Below, piece by piece: positions 61,501 to 64,000 of a stretch of 64,000 nucleotides of DNA. Source of the DNA: Sisyra terminalis (Eukaryota > Arthropoda > Insecta > Neuroptera > Sisyridae); the NCBI GenBank assembly GCA_958496175.1, contig OY292276.1, positions 62,509,080 through 62,573,079 of the forward strand. Reading direction: 5' to 3'. The translations under genes and the position numbers were made by a program. Numbering within the stretch: the first letter of the stretch is position 1; each line of letters begins with the position of its first letter. Below the pieces are notes generated by a model that was not told the DNA's origin, made no database searches, and saw only the letters and a program-made list of their open reading frames with translations.

Positions 61501-63166
61501 TTGATAGGACAAATAGGGCCTGAGATAATCAAGTTTCCGCAAACTCTTAAAAGTGCAAAAATGTCTGCGCCTAGTAAAACTAATATGGCCACCACTGGAA
61601 AATTAAAAACAATAAAATTGAAATAATGATGAATTTGAACTACCAACATGTTTGGGTAATAGCATACAACCATTTCATTTATTTTTGGACTGACCCTTAC
61701 GAGATTTTATTATACGAAAAATTTGAGGAGAAATGTTAGCATTTCTTAACTGAAATATTATGGAATCATTATGAAAAAAATAGGATAAATCTTAGCTTAT
61801 TGGTCATACTAACACACCTATACATATGTGTGGACTGTGGAGGTACGGCTATATGGAATATGATAAATTTTGGCCAATTTTTATTTTGCATGTCATACTT
61901 ATTTATATATATATATATATCGCGAAGACGATTCTTTCTCTTTCGTGGGAAAGGAAATTTTTTGAATCGCAATGATGGCGAAAAGCCCTAATTAACCATT
62001 ATGTGAAAGAAGTGTTTCGTTCATTATAATAAACCCATACGAAACATTTATGATATCCATACATTAATCATTAATTGGCGAAACCGTGAAAATATCATTG
62101 TAAATATAATTAAAAATTGTTTGATATCTATACACTATGACTTTTATTTTTCACAAAATCGAAAGTAGATTGACATGATTTACGAAAGATTTATTTTTGC
62201 ATAAAAGAGGAATAGCTACGGTAGATCTCAACTCACCATTGTATATCGGGAAAATAAGCGGTGATCGAAATAGTTTTAGAAATGCACCAATTATAGCAAA
62301 TATATTTTATGCAAAAGAACACCAAAACTTGAAAATTGAACCACGAAAACTTTAACTTAAAGCTGAACTGACGCCAAGCCATTATTGACAAAAAACGATC
62401 GGCATTTGTTTAAAATTGCAATGCAATGCGCCCAATGCGCGTGTGCAATGGATGCAGTTCACAAAATTATAACAAATACAACAGTAATAATAATATAGTA
62501 CGTAAAACGATTAGTTGATAACTTTAAATTTTATAATTAAATTTAATAAAAAATAATAGGCATTAATATTGGCTTTAAATGTGTGGGAAACATTGAAAAG
62601 TTTCAAGGGCTTAAAGTCCACTGTAGCGACCTCTAGTCGAGAAAAGTTGTACTAAAAAGCTTGAACGAATCGAGCGGAAAGTTCAATTTTTTTCACCTAA
62701 TTTTATTAATGCAACAGTCCTACCGTTTTTGCTAGTATTTGACTTGGAAATTATTAATTTTAATTTTCGTGGAAATTGATAATCTAATTTTAAAAGCGAT
62801 TCGAGAATTTAAAACTGCACACAAAACAATTTCTGTACAAATTAAACATAATGGAAACAATTTTGCAAGTAGTTGCAGTAAATCATCATAGAGTAGATGT
62901 ATGGTAATTAAATTTTCTGAGAAAATCACCAACGTTTCTCTATATATATATATTTAATTTGCACAAAATACGGTGTCCATTGTATTTGACACATATTTTC
63001 GATTTTTGTTGCAGGCCGAGCGAATTGATTGCATTGATGGCTATTTCGACAACGCTATTTCTATTTATTCACACGAGAGACCTGAATACGCGGCTAAAAG
63101 AAATGCAAGTCAAACTGCAGCCGAGCATTGATGACGAGGCATTATCGTCTAATCAATTATCTCTGG
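26781..63166 (+). CDS. pip: Gene D: pipe-like 2-O-sulfotransferase, first two exons (partial)
   Basis: Exon 1 (26781-26824) encodes MDHLMKARRKFGIRR and stops at the same phase-2 donor as exon 1 of A, B and C. Exon 2 (63015-63166) follows the TTTTTGTTGCAG acceptor and encodes PSELIALMAISTTLFLFIHTR, the signal-anchor, then NTRLKEMQVKLQ. It ends at a G|GTTTGT donor like the others, and the first bases of the following intron also match B and C. Together they give 65 residues in frame. The catalytic exons should lie beyond position 64000. Codons are less AT-biased than in A to C, so this may be the older, more constrained member. Intron 1 would be 36.2 kb against 1.8-2.6 kb in the others, and pairing of these two exons is an inference. 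Confidence 0.7.
26825..27228 (+). other. Start of gene D intron 1, nothing recognised
   Basis: AT-rich sequence with no coding similarity or terminal repeats visible. Confidence 0.5.
27307..28512. mobile_element. Rearranged hAT-like foldback element, 8-bp duplication ATTATTAT
   Basis: A full foldback copy (27307-28317) is followed by an inverted copy of its own left flank (about 28318-28396) and then a fragment of the element end (to 28512). ATTATTAT precedes it (27299-27306) and follows it (28513-28520). Confidence 0.8.
28521..30529. other. Intron sequence with a decayed LINE fragment
   Basis: Apart from the LINE remnant at about 29425-29900 the sequence is AT-rich with homopolymer runs. 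No intact gene was seen. Confidence 0.5.
29425..29900 (-). pseudogene. Decayed non-LTR retrotransposon (RNase H domain and C-terminal tail)
   Basis: Read on the minus strand, about 29872-29822 gives LGWIPGHSKIKDNQEADQ, a recognisable RNase H segment of jockey/R1-type LINEs. Downstream come RKHLQTIG and, in another frame, CRECGEGNES, resembling the usual Cys-rich tail. Frameshifts and stops separate the pieces. Confidence 0.75.
30530..31330. mobile_element. Foldback element with dense ACTAGT-type centre
   Basis: Arms contain CTAACGACTTTGGCTACACA at left and its inverse at right. GCCTACTGTAATTTTCAAAG also returns inverted. The centre (about 30875-31015) has repeated AGTCGGA/TCCGACTAGT motifs. 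No clear target duplication was found. Confidence 0.75.
31331..33204. other. Intron sequence with one short minus-strand ORF
   Basis: Mostly AT-rich. It holds a CTT microsatellite (32284-32315), a GA run (33121-33133) and the ORF at 32005-32190. Nothing else was recognised. Confidence 0.5.
32005..32190 (-). CDS. Possible small ORF or first exon of an unknown minus-strand gene
   Basis: From ATG 32190 the frame reads MVKEIFEKWKCWSKMGSSS... for about 61 codons. A good donor ACAG|GTCAGT follows GSPSFT, so it could be a 30-residue first exon. The stretch is clearly less AT-rich than its surroundings. I recognise no family, and it may be chance. Confidence 0.2.
   Translation of the reverse strand: MVKEIFEKWKCWSKMGSSSGDGCGSPSFTGQWAMGRYRQRQYSPRGHRSTTALDLNRRRTK
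33213..34274. mobile_element. hAT-like foldback element, 8-bp duplication ATGAGAAT
   Basis: Ends are TAGGGTGTCCGTTATTT and its inverse ...AATAACGAACACCCTA. ATGAGAAT stands at 33205-33212 and 34275-34282. The arms share GATTTAATCGAAAATTC and its inverse. No ORF. The sequence is unrelated to the other TAGGGTG elements apart from the tips. Confidence 0.9.
34311..34945 (+). repeat. Direct tandem duplication, period 318 bp
   Basis: Copies start with AAGTGTGCTACGAAACAA at 34311 and 34629 and run to ...AAATGACATCAA. They differ by a few substitutions and short indels. Confidence 0.9.
34946..37144. other. Intron sequence, nothing convincing
   Basis: Weak open frames near 35249-35640 and 36143-36385 show no recognisable domain and lack supporting signals. 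Confidence 0.5.
37145..38832. mobile_element. Second copy of foldback element F2, right end truncated
   Basis: The left end TAGTCTAAGATCCCACTGCA matches the element in gene C. The right arm stops at ...GATCACTACACTTTT, lacking the terminal block. It holds a broken inverted copy of the coding fragment (about 37560-37790) and a plus-strand open copy (38138-38434). Confidence 0.85.
38138..38434 (+). pseudogene. Coding fragment in element F2, copy 2
   Basis: About 98 open codons: KTDKSTLSKQLTAKIAP..., GSTLPQTFGKVAESILIKL and LASDACAMASK. The segment DGFYYLYQ present in the 16739-17008 copy is deleted. Function is unknown; it is mobile-element cargo. Confidence 0.6.
38833..41130. other. Intron sequence, nothing recognised
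   Basis: AT-rich, with only a short ORF each way near 40563-40947 that shares no family features. Confidence 0.5.
41131..41755. mobile_element. Family P4 palindromic element, larger copy
   Basis: It carries the same arms and CAGATACGTATTTCGATTGCC core as the copy at 3963-4345, with an extra repeated core unit and a G run near 41342. TTTTTGATTGT flanks both sides (11-bp duplication). Confidence 0.75.
41756..43290. other. Intron sequence, weak ORF only
   Basis: A less AT-rich open stretch at about 42900-43064 (…FGFPVSKIPLAPLQLL…) has no recognised homology. Nothing else was seen. Confidence 0.45.
43291..44557. mobile_element. TTAA-flanked element with amplified left end
   Basis: The left terminus is TTAAGGCGGTATTCTAGTCTAG and the right terminus is CTACACTAGAATACCCCCTTAA, so TTAA stands at both ends as in piggyBac-type insertions. 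The left end is repeated five times (see 43296-43997). No transposase ORF was found. Confidence 0.65.
43296..43997 (+). repeat. Five tandem copies of a 142-bp unit
   Basis: Units begin GCGGTATTCTAGTCTAGAAA at 43296, 43440, 43582, 43724 and 43866 and end ...TTATAGCCGTTTTAG. Units are almost identical apart from T-run length. The unit includes the element's terminal repeat. Confidence 0.95.
44558..46202. other. Intron sequence with GGCGCC-containing repeats
   Basis: The stretch 45745-45970 contains three GGCGGCGCCAC / GTGGCGCCGCC palindromes in otherwise AT-rich DNA. A minus-strand ORF near 44815-45072 has no recognisable homology. Confidence 0.45.
46203..47465. mobile_element. TIR element (GTAGGGTAGRGTGGG ends) with nested P4 element
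   Basis: The left end GTAGGGTAGAGTGGGGCTTA mirrors the right end ...CCCACCCTACCCTAC; the next bases AAAGGTCCA and TGGACCTTT also mirror. A related motif repeats internally near 46940-46965. It has no ORF and holds a P4 copy. Confidence 0.7.
46490..46890. mobile_element. Family P4 palindromic element, nested copy
   Basis: It has the same arms and core as the copy at 3963-4345. Flanks CAACAGTAAACTA (left) and CAACAGTA..GTAAACTA (right) are an imperfect target duplication. Confidence 0.7.
47466..49260. other. Intron sequence, nothing recognised
   Basis: AT-rich with no terminal repeats, domains or long frames. Confidence 0.5.
49275..49515. mobile_element. Family P5 short element, copy
   Basis: GCTACGTTTCGTTACG and CTTCATCAGGCTTC lie between inverted ends. 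An imperfect TTTATTTTTGAA / TTTATATTTGAA pair flanks it. Confidence 0.65.
49547..49945. mobile_element. Family P4 palindromic element with 12-bp target duplication
   Basis: TATATAATAATT occurs immediately before and after the element. It has the same arms and core as the copy at 3963-4345. Confidence 0.8.
49946..50759. other. Intron sequence, nothing recognised
   Basis: AT-rich; a CTT run near 50598-50613. Confidence 0.5.
50760..51725 (+). repeat. Direct duplication of about 175 bp, second copy split by a hAT-like element
   Basis: GTCACCCCAATGTTATTTAT occurs at about 50773 and 50947. The downstream CTATATAAAAGTCGTGATAG...GAACCGATTTTTATGGTCTA block occurs at about 50800-50930 and again after 51587. 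Confidence 0.8.
50980..51586. mobile_element. hAT-like foldback element, 8-bp duplication GTATCTAT
   Basis: Ends are TAGGGTGATTTTTC and AAAAAATCATCCTA. GTATCTAT lies at 50972-50979 and 51587-51594. It belongs to the same family as 24448-25256, with a shorter centre. Confidence 0.92.
51726..53946. other. Intron sequence, weak ORFs only
   Basis: An open stretch at 52702-52902 (MDHLDDTGRETIRVCVYV...) is less AT-rich at its start but ends in lysine-rich low complexity. I cannot assign it. Confidence 0.4.
53947..54920. mobile_element. TIR element with AAGGGGTTATATACAGTTAG ends, nested P5 element
   Basis: The perfect 20-bp inverted terminus reappears as CTAACTGTATATAACCCCTT at 54901-54920. The block AAACGCGTTTTTCTC is shared with the TTAA element at 43291-44557. 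A P5 copy is nested at about 54358-54700. Confidence 0.85.
54358..54700. mobile_element. Family P5 palindromic element, dimer-like copy
   Basis: It holds the core in both orientations: CTTCATCAGGCTTC near 54482 and GAAGCCTGATGAAG near 54580. TAACATTAC stands at both flanks (about 9 bp). Confidence 0.75.
54921..60010. other. Intron sequence, microsatellites and one hairpin repeat
   Basis: It contains a GA run (56733-56757), A runs, a TA run (58476-58502) and, at about 59220-59330, a hairpin with CTGAAGAAGTCAG...CTGACGAAACG. No gene was recognised. Confidence 0.45.
60011..61696. mobile_element. Long palindromic foldback element, second copy
   Basis: Ends are GGGTCAGTCCAA and TTGGACTGACCC. Arms match the element at 10310-12029, but the two distinct ends are swapped, so it sits in the opposite orientation. 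Arms of about 800 bp meet near 60870. Confidence 0.9.
61697..63014. other. Last part of gene D intron 1, nothing recognised
   Basis: AT-rich, with a TA run near 61908-61920 and another at 62941-62953 just upstream of gene D exon 2. Confidence 0.5.
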
Positions 63167-64000
63167 GTTTGTATTCAATACATGCATTCAATTCACCAAA
63201 TCGCCCACACACACACACACACACTAAATCGAACGTCGTACAATACATACTCGACACTGTGACAATTCTATTCGAACAAAAAAAAATCCATTGAAATCTC
63301 TCCATCTCTGATACATGCATAATTGAATATTGCGTTCCAACATCTGTCCCATTGAAAGTTTTTGTTCCTAAAATCAATAACAAGATGTCTATTATTATCA
63401 TCAACGCAAAACAATTGCATCAATTGCATTTTGTATTCGAATAAAAAATGGTTTCAATCTATTACAAAATTTGTCTTTTGTATGTCTTTTATGGGAGTTG
63501 CGCTTCTCCGATTCAACTCCAAAGATTTCATTATATCAATGACTTGAAATTTCTATTTGTAGATTTTCATTTTCCAATCACTTTGATAATTAGATGCATT
63601 TGATTTAATTACAATTGTAGCCACTAGCCATCAATCAACCTACCCTAAAATCCTTCACTGGATATAACTTTAATGGAAGAATTTCTTTTGCAAAAGCTTA
63701 ATATTATACAAAGAAAATATATTCCACACTAATTCCTACTAAAATTAACATATATCACCGAAGAAAAACAAAAACAACGCATAAACTTGAATTACGTTTG
63801 TATACCTGAAGGATATATATTTATTTTTTGAAACGAATTTCTTGATTTCTTCAATTTTATTTCGAAACCACCATCCAAAACCATTAAAAGACTCGCTAGT
63901 CCCAAAGGGCAAGCATTATTATTTGAAAAAGAAGTTATCCATATCTTGAGGTATCTTTTCAAAATTGTAGCACTCGAAAGGCCTGAAAAATTTGTCATTT
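63167..64000. other. Gene D intron 2 (incomplete) with a decayed minus-strand frame
   Basis: The first 50 bases resemble the start of intron 2 in genes B and C. A CA repeat lies at 63208-63225. At 63792-64000 the minus strand has two adjoining open stretches (FFRPFECYNFEKIPQDMDNF, then after stops FNGFGWWFRNKIEEI) that look like a decayed coding remnant of unknown type. No exon 3 of gene D was found. Confidence 0.4.

Noticed and set aside
62959..63014. N-terminal extension MHKIRCPLYLTHIF before gene D exon 2
   Set aside because: It covers the polypyrimidine tract and acceptor of exon 2. Genes A to C have an upstream exon 1 joined at the same phase.

Overview
The window is strongly AT-rich, intron-containing eukaryotic DNA packed with foldback transposons. 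Protein similarity points to an insect and most likely a dipteran, because the main gene family resembles Drosophila pipe; the species cannot be told from the sequence. I inferred all gene models by hand from splice signals and reading-frame continuity, and no transcript evidence was available.

Layout. On the minus strand, 624-1911 carries a NAA60-like N-alpha-acetyltransferase (Golgi type). Its last intron (805-1179) looks like a minor-class U12 AT-AC intron. On the plus strand there follows a head-to-tail array of pipe-like uronyl/hexuronic 2-O-sulfotransferase genes. It starts with a broken relic (3385-3645). Gene A spans 3915-7882 (375 aa), gene B 9955-14090 (379 aa) and gene C 16152-19538 (378 aa). 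Only the first two exons of gene D are seen (26781-26824 and 63015-63166), with the rest beyond the right edge. A, B and C each have six exons with identical splice phases, and all three models close to intact frames. Each has a short cytoplasmic N-terminus, one signal-anchor segment, the PAPS-binding motifs and the catalytic histidine, as expected of type II Golgi sulfotransferases acting on glycosaminoglycans or glycoproteins. The A-B and B-C spacers are copies of a unit of about 6.2 kb. In Drosophila pipe, one set of 5' exons is shared by alternative sulfotransferase domains; here each unit has its own 5' exons.

The rest is mostly transposon debris. It includes: long palindromes (10310-12029 and 60011-61696); hAT-like foldback elements starting TAGGGTG with 8-bp target duplications (21233, 24448, 27307, 33213, 50980); palindromes carrying a captured coding fragment (16259-17553, 37145-38832); a Helitron-like element (23365-25902) with a nested hAT-like element; an element flanked by TTAA whose left end is amplified five-fold (43291-44557); and several small palindromic retroelement-like repeats with 11-12 bp target duplications. 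The last group shares a hammerhead-ribozyme-like core. No tRNA, rRNA or CRISPR was recognised. The span 26825-63014 is read as one 36-kb intron of gene D. I found no convincing gene inside it, only weak ORFs and a decayed LINE.
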